A stretch of 64,000 nt of DNA, taken from the NCBI RefSeq assembly GCF_024666615.1, contig NZ_CP088297.1, positions 1,550,001-1,614,000 on the forward strand, read 5' to 3'. Shown piece after piece: positions 53,260 through 61,049 of the stretch. Positions within the stretch are counted from its first letter, which is position 1, and the number at the start of each line of letters is the position of its first letter. The DNA comes from Aquabacterium sp. J223. GTDB taxonomy: Bacteria > Pseudomonadota > Gammaproteobacteria > Burkholderiales > Burkholderiaceae_C. The position numbers and the translations under genes are program-made. Under the pieces are notes generated by a model. The model was not told where the DNA came from and searched no databases. It saw only the letters and a list, made by a program, of their open reading frames with translations.

Positions 53260-54690
53260 TCAGCCCAGCTTCAGCCGGTGCGCCAGCCGCGCGGGGGTCG
53301 CCGGCCAACCGAGCGCGCCGAACCAGGCGCCGCCGGCGATGGCCGCCGCGTTGATCAACCCGTAGACCACCAGCGCCGCCGCCTGCGCCGCGAAGACGCC
53401 CGTCAGGCCCCAGCCGGCGCGCAGCGCCAGCCAGCCGCCGACGCCGGCGACCGCCACCCGCACCAGGTTGCCGATCACCGGCCACTTCAGCCGGCCGGCG
53501 CCCTGGGAGGCGAAGTACAGCAGCAGGCCGACGCCGAACAGGCCGTAGGTCGGGCCGACGATGCGCAGGTAGCGGCTGCCGGCGTCGAGGACCTGCGGCT
53601 CCTGGCTGAACAGGCCCAGCCACAGGTGGGGGAACGCGGCGGCCGCCAGGCCGATGGCCTCGGTCATGACCAGCACCAGCCCGGTCGCGATCCAGGTGGC
53701 CTGCAGCGCGCGTCGGCGCTGGCCGGCGCCGATGCAGGTGCCGACCATGGCCACCAGCGGTCCGCCGAGGCCGAAGACCAGCGGCACCAGCAGGTACTCC
53801 AGGCGCGCCGCCGTGCCGTAGCCGGCCACGGCCAGCGGGCCGAAGCCGCCGGTCAGCGCGGTGGCCAGGCCGATGGCGACGTTGGTGGCCACGGTGGAGA
53901 TGGCGCCGGCCATGCCCACGCGCAGGATGTCGCGCGCCAGGTCCGGCCGCCAGCGTGCGCCGCGCCAGCGTGGCCGCACCACGCTGCGTCCCGCCAGCAG
54001 GTGGGCGCCGAGCCACAGCGTGCCGCCGAGGTAGTACAGCAGGAAGGACAGCGCGCCGCCGGCGATGCCCATCGCCGGGATCGGCCCGATGCCGAAGATG
54101 AGCGCCGGCGCCAGGCCGGTCAGCAGCACCGTGCCGGCCACGGTCACGACCGCCGGCGTCAGCATGTTGCCGGCGCCGCGCAGCACCGAGGCCAGCGCGT
54201 TGAACAGCCAGACCAGCATGGCGCCGCCGAAGATCCAGTGCGAATACGTCAGTGCCGCCGCCAGCGAGCCGCCCACGCCGCCCATGCGGCTGTAGAGCAC
54301 CTGCCCGAAGGCCCAGGCGGCGAGGGTGAAGGCCAGGCCGAAGCCCAGCGACAGCACGACCGCGTGCAGCGCCAGCGCGTCGGCGTCGTCGCGCCGCCGC
54401 GCGCCCAGCGCGCGGGCGATGGCCGAGGCGATGCCGCCGCCCACGGCGCCGGCGGACATCATCTGCATCAGCATCACCAGCGGGAAGACCAGCGCCACCC
54501 CGGTCAGCGCATCGGCGCCCAGGCGGCCGATGAACCAGGTCTCGATCAGGCCGGTGGCCGCCTGCGCCCCCATCACCAGCACGTTGGGCGCCCCCAGCCG
54601 CAGCAGCGTCGGCGCGATCGGCCCTTCCAGCAGGCGGCGGGTGCGCGGGTCCAGGTCCTGTCGGGGTGGCGCTTCGGCGCTGGGTGGCAT
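53260..54690 (-). CDS. MATE-family efflux transporter
   Basis: Multidrug and toxin extrusion antiporter of 476 residues with about twelve hydrophobic helices in two MatE halves. Typical segments are GAPNVLVMGAQAATGLIETWFIGRLGADALTGVALVFPLVMLMQMMSAGAVGGGIASAIARALGA in the first half and VPLVFGLGGPLVAMVGTCIGAGQRRRA in the second. The start ATG is at 54690. A perfect 14-bp palindrome 37 bp upstream is the probable operator. A LysR gene precedes it on the same strand with an 107-bp gap, so the two may or may not be co-transcribed. Confidence 0.93.
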   Translation of the reverse strand: MPPSAEAPPRQDLDPRTRRLLEGPIAPTLLRLGAPNVLVMGAQAATGLIETWFIGRLGADALTGVALVFPLVMLMQMMSAGAVGGGIASAIARALGARRRDDADALALHAVVLSLGFGLAFTLAAWAFGQVLYSRMGGVGGSLAAALTYSHWIFGGAMLVWLFNALASVLRGAGNMLTPAVVTVAGTVLLTGLAPALIFGIGPIPAMGIAGGALSFLLYYLGGTLWLGAHLLAGRSVVRPRWRGARWRPDLARDILRVGMAGAISTVATNVAIGLATALTGGFGPLAVAGYGTAARLEYLLVPLVFGLGGPLVAMVGTCIGAGQRRRALQATWIATGLVLVMTEAIGLAAAAFPHLWLGLFSQEPQVLDAGSRYLRIVGPTYGLFGVGLLLYFASQGAGRLKWPVIGNLVRVAVAGVGGWLALRAGWGLTGVFAAQAAALVVYGLINAAAIAGGAWFGALGWPATPARLAHRLKLG

Positions 54691-54726
54691 GGTCGCTCTC
54701 CGGGGCCGGGAGGCCGTCGCTGAACG

Positions 54727-54740
54727 CTTGCATATGCAAG
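54727..54740 (-). promoter_or_regulatory. Palindrome in the MATE promoter
   Basis: CTTGCATATGCAAG is a perfect, AT-richer palindrome in very GC-rich DNA. Direct repeats TGAACGC stand on both sides (54721 and 54743). It is a candidate operator, regulator unknown. Confidence 0.65.
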
Positions 54741-54797
54741 TTTGAACGCGATGATAGGCCGATCCGCGATCGGCTGCAGGCGAGCCGGCGTCGGGGG

Positions 54798-55709
54798 TCA
54801 GCGCAGGTCGGGTTCCGCCTCCACCGCGTCGAGGTCGAGCGCGGGCTTGAGCCACTGCAGCAGCGCGTTCACGCGGGCCACCTTCAGCCGCCGTCGCGGC
54901 ACGTAGGCCTTGAACCAGCCGTCGGGGATGGGCCAGTCGGGCAGCACCGGCACCAGCCGGCCGGCGGCGATGGCGCCGGCGCAGACGTAGCGCGGCAGCA
55001 CCGCCAGCCCGCGGCCGGCGGCGCAGGACAGCAGCAGCGTGCGGTTGTCGTCCACCGTGAAGCGCGGCTGCACCTCCAGCGTCTGCGTCTGCCCGCGCGG
55101 GCCGCGGAAGGTCCAGGCGCTGCCGTAGGGCTTGAAGACCAGGCAGGCGTGCTGCAGCAGCTCGCGCGGGTGGGTCGGCGTGCCGGCCGCGGCCAGGTAG
55201 GCGGGCGCTGCGCACAGCAGCACCCGCGCCGGCCACAGCGGGACCTCCTCCACCCCGTCGTAGCTGGCGGCCCGGCCGCTGATGGCCAGGTCGTACTCGC
55301 CGTCGCGCGGGTTGGTGGCGCGGTCGACCAGCGACACCTCCATCGTCAGCCGCGGGTGCAGCGCGAGGAATTGGTCCAGCAGCGCGCCCAGGTGCACCAT
55401 CGTCAGCGTGGTCGGCGCCATCAGCCGCAGGTGCCCCTCCAGCGCGCCGTCCTCGCGCTGCAGGCTGGTCACCACCTCGTCGAACTCGGTCAGCAGCGGC
55501 GACACCTTGCGCAGCAGCTGCTCGCCGGCCTCGGTCAGCCGCACCGAGCGGGTGGTGCGGTCGAACAACCGCGCCCCGGTGGTCTTCTCCAGCTGCGCGA
55601 TGCGCTTGGCCACCACCGAGGGCACGACGTTCAGCTGCCGCGCCGCCTGCGAGAAGCTGCCGCTGCGCACCACCTCGGCGAAGGCGCGCAGGTTGGTGAC
55701 GAGGTCCAT
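54798..55709 (-). CDS. LysR-family transcriptional regulator (CrgA/DsdC-like)
   Basis: A LysR-type regulator of 303 residues, MDLVTNLRAFAEVVRSGSFSQAARQLNVVPSVVAKRIAQLEKTTGARLFDRTTRSVRLTEAG. The effector half begins GHLRLMAPTTLTMVHLGALLDQFL. It is divergent from the Rieske oxygenase gene at 55819 with a shared 109-bp region that holds an interrupted inverted repeat (TTCTGTTC/GAACGAGAA), so it is the likely regulator of that oxygenase. Confidence 0.93.
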   Translation of the reverse strand: MDLVTNLRAFAEVVRSGSFSQAARQLNVVPSVVAKRIAQLEKTTGARLFDRTTRSVRLTEAGEQLLRKVSPLLTEFDEVVTSLQREDGALEGHLRLMAPTTLTMVHLGALLDQFLALHPRLTMEVSLVDRATNPRDGEYDLAISGRAASYDGVEEVPLWPARVLLCAAPAYLAAAGTPTHPRELLQHACLVFKPYGSAWTFRGPRGQTQTLEVQPRFTVDDNRTLLLSCAAGRGLAVLPRYVCAGAIAAGRLVPVLPDWPIPDGWFKAYVPRRRLKVARVNALLQWLKPALDLDAVEAEPDLR

Positions 55710-55718
55710 GCGGAAGTC

Positions 55719-55737
55719 TTCTGTTCCAGAACGAGAA
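55719..55737 (+). promoter_or_regulatory. Inverted repeat between LysR and Rieske genes
   Basis: TTCTGTTC and GAACGAGAA are near-complementary arms around CA, 9 bp from the LysR start and 81 bp before the oxygenase. The core GTTCCAGAAC is a perfect inverted repeat. Confidence 0.55.
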
Positions 55738-55818
55738 AGATGATCGCGCGAAATAGCGTCACTGCCCACGACATCGGCTCAATAAAGTGAGGGCCGTCCG
55801 ACCCGTCAGGAGCACCCC

Positions 55819-56937
55819 ATGGCCGCCATTCCCACCGTCGAAGCCACCGCCCACGCCACCGCGCCCGCCACAGCACCGTCCGCCCGCCCTGCGATGGCCG
55901 ACCACCGCACGCCGCTGGTCCGCAACTGCTGGTACGTCGCCGGCCGCAGCAGCGACTTCGGCCGCACGCTGCGCGAGCGGGTGCTGCTGGACACGACGGT
56001 GGTGCTGTACCGCCGCGAGGACGGCACGCCGGTGGTGCTGGACAACCGCTGCGTGCACCGCTCCTTCCCGCTGTCGCGCGGCCGGCTGGACGGCGACGTG
56101 GTGGTCTGCGGCTACCACGGCATGCGTTACGACCCCAGCGGCCAGTGCGTGGGCATGCCCTCGCTGGCGCGGGCGCCCTCGCATGCGCGGGTGACCAGCT
56201 ACCCGGTGGTCGAGCAGGGCCCGCTGGTGTGGGTGTGGATGGGCGACCGGGCGCTGGCCGACCCGGCGCTGGTGCCCGCGATGCCGTGGCTGGCCGCGCC
56301 CGACTGGGCCACCGTGACCGGCGAGCTGCCGATGGCCGCCAACTACGTGGCCATGCACGAGAACCTGCTCGACCAGACGCATTTCTCGGTGCTGCACGCC
56401 GACAGCGTCGGCACGCCGGCCTACGCCCGCTCCGAGCTGCAGGTCGAGGAGGAGGGTGACCAGGTGCACCTGACGCGCGCCCTGATCGACTCGCCGCCGC
56501 CGCCGATCTACGGCGTGCCGATGAAGCTGATGGGCCGGCCGGTGGACCGACACTCGGACAGCCGCTTCTTCTCGCCGGCGGGGCACATCGCCCACGCCAG
56601 CATCGTCAACCGCGAGCCGCGGCCGGGCGAGCGCGAGGTCTACCGCGTGAACATCACCCACGTCTTCACGCCCGAGCGGCAGAACAGCATCCACTACTGG
56701 TGGTTCAACAGCCGCGACTTCGGGCTCGACGACGACGAGGCCAGCCGCTACCTGCAGGAGGCCTCGACCAAGGCCTACCGGGAGGACGTCGACGCGCTGA
56801 CCTGGATCCAGCAGACCTACGACCGGCTGGACGGCGTGCCGCCGGAGCTGAGCTTCGGCCCCGACCGCCCCGGCCTGCTGATGCGCCGCATCCTGAAGCG
56901 CCTGGCCGACGCCGAGGGCGCCGGCCGCGCCGGCTGA
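55819..56937 (+). CDS. Rieske non-heme iron oxygenase, catalytic subunit (VanA-like)
   Basis: An aromatic oxygenase alpha subunit of 372 residues. An Ala/Thr/Pro-rich N-terminal extension of about 30 residues precedes LVRNCWYVAGRSSDFG. The Rieske cluster ligands are in CVHRSFPL and CGYHGMRY. The mononuclear iron site is in ENLLDQTHFSVLHADSVGTP. The C-terminal region has IHYWWFNSRDFGLDDDEASRYLQ. It differs from the oxygenase at 39068 but belongs to the same general group. No ferredoxin reductase is nearby. A divergent LysR gene with an inverted repeat between them suggests inducible expression. Substrate unknown. Confidence 0.92.
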   Translation: MAAIPTVEATAHATAPATAPSARPAMADHRTPLVRNCWYVAGRSSDFGRTLRERVLLDTTVVLYRREDGTPVVLDNRCVHRSFPLSRGRLDGDVVVCGYHGMRYDPSGQCVGMPSLARAPSHARVTSYPVVEQGPLVWVWMGDRALADPALVPAMPWLAAPDWATVTGELPMAANYVAMHENLLDQTHFSVLHADSVGTPAYARSELQVEEEGDQVHLTRALIDSPPPPIYGVPMKLMGRPVDRHSDSRFFSPAGHIAHASIVNREPRPGEREVYRVNITHVFTPERQNSIHYWWFNSRDFGLDDDEASRYLQEASTKAYREDVDALTWIQQTYDRLDGVPPELSFGPDRPGLLMRRILKRLADAEGAGRAG

Positions 56938-56973
56938 GGGAGGACTCCCCGCCGGGTGCCGGCTGGGCGGGCC

Positions 56974-57399
56974 CTAGTCGCGCAGGTCCGCCGGCACCTT
57001 GCCGCCGTTCTCGGCCAGCTTGCGCATCACCTGCTTGTGCAGCCAGATGTTCATGCTGGCCGAGTCGTTCATGTCGCCGCTGTACTGCAGCTCCTGCGCC
57101 AGCGACTTGCGCGCGGCCAGGCTGCTGTCCAGGTCGAGCAGCTTCATCAGGTCGACGATGGAGGTGCGCCAGTTCAGCTTCTGGCCGTTGCGGGCGGCCA
57201 TGTCGTTGAGCAGCGCCTCCACGTCCACCGGCGCCGCCGCCGGCGAGGGGGTGACGGGCGCGGCGGTGGGCGCCGGGGCGGTGGTGCCACCGCTGCCGCC
57301 GGCGGGCGTGGCCCCGGCGGTGGCCGCCGGCGTGCCGGCCGCGGCCTCCTGGCGACGGCCGGGAAGGATCTTGCTGAGGATGCTGCCGAAGATGCTCAT
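56974..57399 (-). CDS. DUF3597 family protein
   Basis: A small cytoplasmic protein of 141 residues. MSIFGSILSKILPG starts it, a Pro/Ala/Thr/Gly-rich spacer of about 40 residues follows, and the conserved C-terminal domain is VDVEALLNDMAARNGQKLNWRTSIVDLMKLLDLDSSLAARKSLAQELQYSGDMNDSASMNIWLHKQVMRKLAENGGKVPADLRD. That domain matches DUF3597, a family without an assigned function. It is convergent with the Rieske gene and divergent from modA, so it is its own unit. Confidence 0.88.
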   Translation of the reverse strand: MSIFGSILSKILPGRRQEAAAGTPAATAGATPAGGSGGTTAPAPTAAPVTPSPAAAPVDVEALLNDMAARNGQKLNWRTSIVDLMKLLDLDSSLAARKSLAQELQYSGDMNDSASMNIWLHKQVMRKLAENGGKVPADLRD

Positions 57400-57493
57400 G
57401 CGCGGACTCCTGGGAATGGAACCACGGCGCGGCATTCGGCATGCCGCCCCGGGCGGCGGGGGCAGCGGTGGGCCAGAGGCTCGGCACGGCCTA

Positions 57494-57517
57494 CGCTATA
57501 TTGCGCGCTATATAACG
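57494..57517 (+). promoter_or_regulatory. ModE box before modA
   Basis: CGCTATAT and TATATAACG stand as near-inverted arms around a GC centre, matching the known ModE operator pattern (CGNTATATA-N6-TATATAACG type). It is 28 bp upstream of modA and close to any plausible -10. A modE gene lies at the end of the cluster. Confidence 0.88.
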
Positions 57518-57545
57518 CCACAGAACGACTCGCCGGAGCGTCCCG

Positions 57546-58298
57546 ATGCCCCTCCCGCCGCGGCTGCTGGCCGCCGTGCTGCTGTCCTGCGCCACGCTGG
57601 GGGCCCGGGCCGGCGAGGCCATCGTCGCGGTGGCCGCCAACTTCGCCGGCCCGATGGCCCGGCTGGCCGAGGACTTCAAGGCCGCCACCGGCCACACGCT
57701 GAAGCTGTCCGCCGGTTCGACGGGGAAGTTCCATGCGCAGATCGCCGGTGGCGGCGCCCCCTTCGAGGTGCTGCTGTCCGCCGACGACGAGACGCCGCGT
57801 CGGCTGGTCGCCGAGGGCCATGGCGTGGCCGGCAGCACCTTCACCTACGCCGTCGGCCAGCTCGTGCTGTGGAGCGCGCAGCCCGGGCTGGTCGACGACC
57901 AGGGCGCGGTGCTGGCGAGCGGCCGCTTCCGCCACCTGGCCATCGCCAACCCCAAGGTCGCGCCCTATGGCGCGGCGGCGATGGAGGTGCTCAAGGCCCG
58001 CGGGCTGGCCGCGCCGCTGACGCCGAAGCTGGTCACCGCCGAGAGCATCGGCCAGGCCTTCCAGTTCGTCGCCACCGGCAACGCCGAGCTGGGCTTCGTC
58101 GCGCTGTCCCAGGTCGCGTTGCCGGGCAGGCCGGTCGACGGCTCGATGTGGCGCGTGCCGCCGACCCTGCACACCGAGATCCGCCAGGACGCGGTGCTGC
58201 TCAAGGCCGGCGAACGCAACCCCGCCGCCCGCGCGCTGCTGGACTTCCTGAAGACGGCGCCGGCCAAGGCGCTGATCAGCGCCTACGGGTACCGATGA
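57546..58298 (+). CDS. modA: Molybdate ABC transporter, periplasmic binding protein
   Basis: The molybdate/tungstate receptor, 250 residues. The signal peptide MPLPPRLLAAVLLSCATLGARA precedes GEAIVAVAANFAGPMARLAEDFKAATGHTLKLSAGSTGKFHAQI, where the Asn, the Ser and the GST loop form the oxyanion site. Later blocks are FEVLLSADDETPRRLV, AIANPKVAPYG and IGQAFQFVATGNAELGFVALSQ. It is followed by modB and modC and preceded by a ModE box, so expression should fall when molybdate is sufficient. Confidence 0.95.
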   Translation: MPLPPRLLAAVLLSCATLGARAGEAIVAVAANFAGPMARLAEDFKAATGHTLKLSAGSTGKFHAQIAGGGAPFEVLLSADDETPRRLVAEGHGVAGSTFTYAVGQLVLWSAQPGLVDDQGAVLASGRFRHLAIANPKVAPYGAAAMEVLKARGLAAPLTPKLVTAESIGQAFQFVATGNAELGFVALSQVALPGRPVDGSMWRVPPTLHTEIRQDAVLLKAGERNPAARALLDFLKTAPAKALISAYGYR

Positions 58299-58339
58299 GC
58301 GCGTGGGCCGAGCGCCGGGCCGCTCCCAAGCCGGCCCAC

Positions 58340-58372
58340 GTCCCCGTGGGGGACCGGGCGACGTATTCGTCG
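58340..58372. repeat. Double hairpin between modA and modB
   Basis: Two stems stand side by side: GTCCCC/GGGGAC (58340-58345 with 58349-58354) and CGACG/CGTCG around TATT (58359-58372). They fill most of the 88-bp gap within the operon. The composition resembles repeat elements seen between genes in this kind of genome, but no second copy was seen in this window. Confidence 0.5.
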
Positions 58373-58386
58373 GCCGAGGGGTCCAC

Positions 58387-59070
58387 ATGCTGACGGACGC
58401 CGACTGGCTGGCGGTGCGGCTCACCGCACGGCTGGCCTTGACGACCACGGCCGTGCTGCTGGCCATCGGCACGCCGCTGGCGTGGTGGCTGGCGCGCACG
58501 CCCTCGCGGTGGAAGCCGCTGTGGTCGTCGCTGGTGGCGGTGCCGCTGGTGCTGCCGCCGACGGTGATCGGCTTCTACCTGCTGCTGCTCACCGGGCCGC
58601 AGGGCGCCGTCGGGCAGCTCACGCAGGCGCTCGGGCTGGGCCGGCTGCCCTTCACCTTCACCGGGCTGGTGGTGGCCTCGGCGGTGTACTCGCTGCCCTT
58701 CGTCGTGCAGCCGCTGCAGCAGGCCTTCGAGGCCGTGCCCCGCGGCACGCTGGAGGCCGCGGCCACGCTGCGCGCCGGGCCCTGGGACCGCTTCGCCAGC
58801 GTGGTGCTGCCGCTGGCGCGGCCGGGCTTCGTCACCGCCGCGGTGCTGGGCTTCGCGCACACGGTGGGCGAGTTCGGCGTGGTGCTGATGATGGGCGGCA
58901 ACATCCCGGGCGCGACGCGGGTGCTGTCGGTGGCCATCTACGACCATGTGGAGGCGCTGGAATTCGCCGACGCGCACCGGCTCTCGGCCGGGCTGGTGGT
59001 GTTCGCCGTCGCCGTGCTGGCGCTGCTGTACCGCGTCAACCGGCCGCCGCGCGAGGCCGCCGCGACATGA
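58387..59070 (+). CDS. modB: Molybdate ABC transporter, permease
   Basis: Inner-membrane permease of 227 residues with about five helices. [36 protein letters not shown] starts it. The permease loop contacting ModC is [54 protein letters not shown], with the family EAA-x3-G motif. The ATG at 58387 fits; an upstream in-frame ATG at 58303 would add a repeat-derived leader. The stop overlaps modC by ATGA. Confidence 0.95.
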   Translation: MLTDADWLAVRLTARLALTTTAVLLAIGTPLAWWLARTPSRWKPLWSSLVAVPLVLPPTVIGFYLLLLTGPQGAVGQLTQALGLGRLPFTFTGLVVASAVYSLPFVVQPLQQAFEAVPRGTLEAAATLRAGPWDRFASVVLPLARPGFVTAAVLGFAHTVGEFGVVLMMGGNIPGATRVLSVAIYDHVEALEFADAHRLSAGLVVFAVAVLALLYRVNRPPREAAAT

Positions 59071-60127
59071 TCGAGGCGACGCTGGCCCTGCCCCGCGGCA
59101 CGGGCTTCACGCTGGACGTCGACCTGGCGCTGCCCGGCCGCGGCGTCAGCGCGCTGTTCGGCCCGTCGGGCTGCGGCAAGACCACGGTGCTGCGGGCCCT
59201 GGCCGGGCTGGAGCGCGCCGCCGGCAGGGTGCGGGTGCAGGGCCAGACCTGGCAGGACGATGCCACCGGCGCCTTCGTGCCCACCCACCGCCGGCCGTTG
59301 GGCTACGTGATCCAGGAGGCCGCGCTGTTCCCGCATCTGGACGTGCGCGCCAACATCGAATACGGGCGGCGACGCAGCGGCGCGCCGCGCGGGGCGTGCC
59401 GCCGCTGGTCGAACTGCTCGGCATCGGCCCCCTGCTCGACCGCCGGCCGGCCACCCTGTCGGGCGGCGAGCGCCAGCGGGTGGCCATCGCCCGCGCGCTG
59501 GCCACCGCGCCGCGCCTGCTGCTGATGGACGAGCCGCTGGCCGCGCTCGACGCCGCGCGCAAGGCGGAGATCCTGCCGTACCTGGAGCGCCTGCACCGCG
59601 ACCTGTCGCTGCCCATCGTCTACGTCACCCATGCGCTGGACGAGGTGGCGCGGCTGGCCGACCACCTGGTCCTGCTGGAGGCGGGGCGGGTGCGCGCCGC
59701 CGGCCCGGTGACCGCCCTGCTGGCCCGGCCCGACCTGCCGCTGGCGCAGGCCGACGAGGCCGGCGTGGTGATCGAGGCCGTGGTGGCCGAACACGACGCG
59801 GCCTACGGCTTGCTGCGGCTGGCCTTAGACGGCGGCGACCTGTGGGTCGGGCAGCACGGCGGGGCGGACGTCGGCGACCGGGTGCGGGCGCGGGTGCTGG
59901 CGCGCGACGTCAGCCTGGCGCGCGAACGGCCGCGGCAGACCAGCATCCTCAACCTGCTGCCGGCGGTCGTGCGGTCGCTGCAGGCGGGGCCGCACACCGT
60001 GCTGGTCGAACTGGCCGTCGGCTCGCAGCCCCTGCTGGCCCGCATCACCCGCCGCAGCGCCGACGGCCTGGCGCTGCGGGCCGGTGACGAACTGGTCGCG
60101 CAGGTGAAGGGCGTGGCGCTGATGTGA
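59067..60127 (+). pseudogene. modC: Molybdate ABC transporter ATPase, one frameshift
   Basis: The ATPase of the molybdate importer. Walker A is [10 protein letters not shown]. After [23 protein letters not shown] the frame slips near 59365-59375. It continues one base off with [40 protein letters not shown] (signature motif LSGGERQ), [12 protein letters not shown] (Walker B), the switch His in YVTHALDE and a C-terminal molybdate-binding (Mop/TOBE) domain. Restoring one base gives a full enzyme of about 353 residues. Because modA, modB, modE and the ModE box are all intact, a sequencing error is more likely than loss of molybdate uptake. Confidence 0.88.
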
Positions 60128-60139
60128 GCGCCGCCCCGC

Positions 60140-61018
60140 TCAGGCAAAGCTCAGCAGCACCGCCTGCCCGCCGTCGAACGTCGCCCACGCGGCATCGCCC
60201 ACCGCCAGGCCGCGGGCCTCGTCACGCGGCAGCACCGCGCTCAGTGTCCGGCGGGGCCCGGCCCCCAGCCTCAGCGCGCAGTGCTGCGACCCCGGCTGGA
60301 TCGACCGCACCTGCACCGGCAGCACGTTGCGCCCGGGCCGGGCCGGCGGCCGGCGCGACAGCACCCGCACCAACGGCGCCTTGACGAGCAGGAACACGGT
60401 GGCGCCGGGCGCCAGCGCCATGTCGGTGGCGGCGTCCGGGGTGATGGTGGCGACCAGTGTGTCGCCCGCGTCGCCGTCGCCCGCCGACCAGTGCAGCACC
60501 ACGTCGACCAGGCCGCCGCGCGGCCGCAGCGCCTGCACCTGCACCGGCAGCTGGTTGCGCGCGCTGCTCTTCACCGGCAGCCGGCGCAGCAGCGCGCGCA
60601 GCGTGGCGGCATCGGGCGAGGCGGCGTCGCCGCCCGCCGCCTCGTCCAGCACCGACGGCGGCAGCCGGTCGAGCACGTCCTGCTGGCTGCTCTGCATGGC
60701 GCGGTACAGCGCCACCAGCTGGCGCGCCTGGGCGGTGAGCCGCATGCCGCCGCCGCCGGCGCCGCCGGTGTGGCGCTCGACCAGCGGCTGCGGCGACAGC
60801 GCGTCCATCGCCTGCAGCATGTCCCACGCGGCCTTGTACGACAGCGGCACGGTGCGCGCCGCGCGGTTCAACGCGCCGTGTTCGGCGATCGCCTCCAGCA
60901 GCCGCACGCCGCGCTCGTCCAGCACCGCGCCCAGCGCCGTCTGCAGCGACAGCCGGCCGGTGAGGCGGCCGTCCGCCGCGGCACCGGCGGTGGCGGGGTC
61001 GCGGCGGGCGGCGGGCAT
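60140..61018 (-). CDS. modE: Molybdate-responsive regulator ModE
   Basis: ModE represses molybdate uptake when molybdate is bound. The protein has 292 residues. The N-terminal winged helix (about 25-115) includes LLEAIAEHGALNRAARTVPLSYKAAWDMLQAMDALSPQPLVERHTGG. Two Mop (TOBE) domains follow, starting at SARNQLPVQVQALRPRGG and at GRNVLPVQVRSIQPGSQHCALRL. It is convergent with modC (12 bp between stops), so its expression is separate from modABC. Confidence 0.95.
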   Translation of the reverse strand: MPAARRDPATAGAAADGRLTGRLSLQTALGAVLDERGVRLLEAIAEHGALNRAARTVPLSYKAAWDMLQAMDALSPQPLVERHTGGAGGGGMRLTAQARQLVALYRAMQSSQQDVLDRLPPSVLDEAAGGDAASPDAATLRALLRRLPVKSSARNQLPVQVQALRPRGGLVDVVLHWSAGDGDAGDTLVATITPDAATDMALAPGATVFLLVKAPLVRVLSRRPPARPGRNVLPVQVRSIQPGSQHCALRLGAGPRRTLSAVLPRDEARGLAVGDAAWATFDGGQAVLLSFA

Positions 61019-61049
61019 GGCCGCAGTCTAGGGCCCGCCCGCGTTGTCC

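Noticed and set aside
57546..58298. modA as a periplasmic aconitate isomerase rather than a molybdate receptor
   Set aside because: Some aconitate isomerases are ModA-like as I recall, but here modB, modC, modE and a ModE box are all linked, so molybdate uptake is the direct reading.
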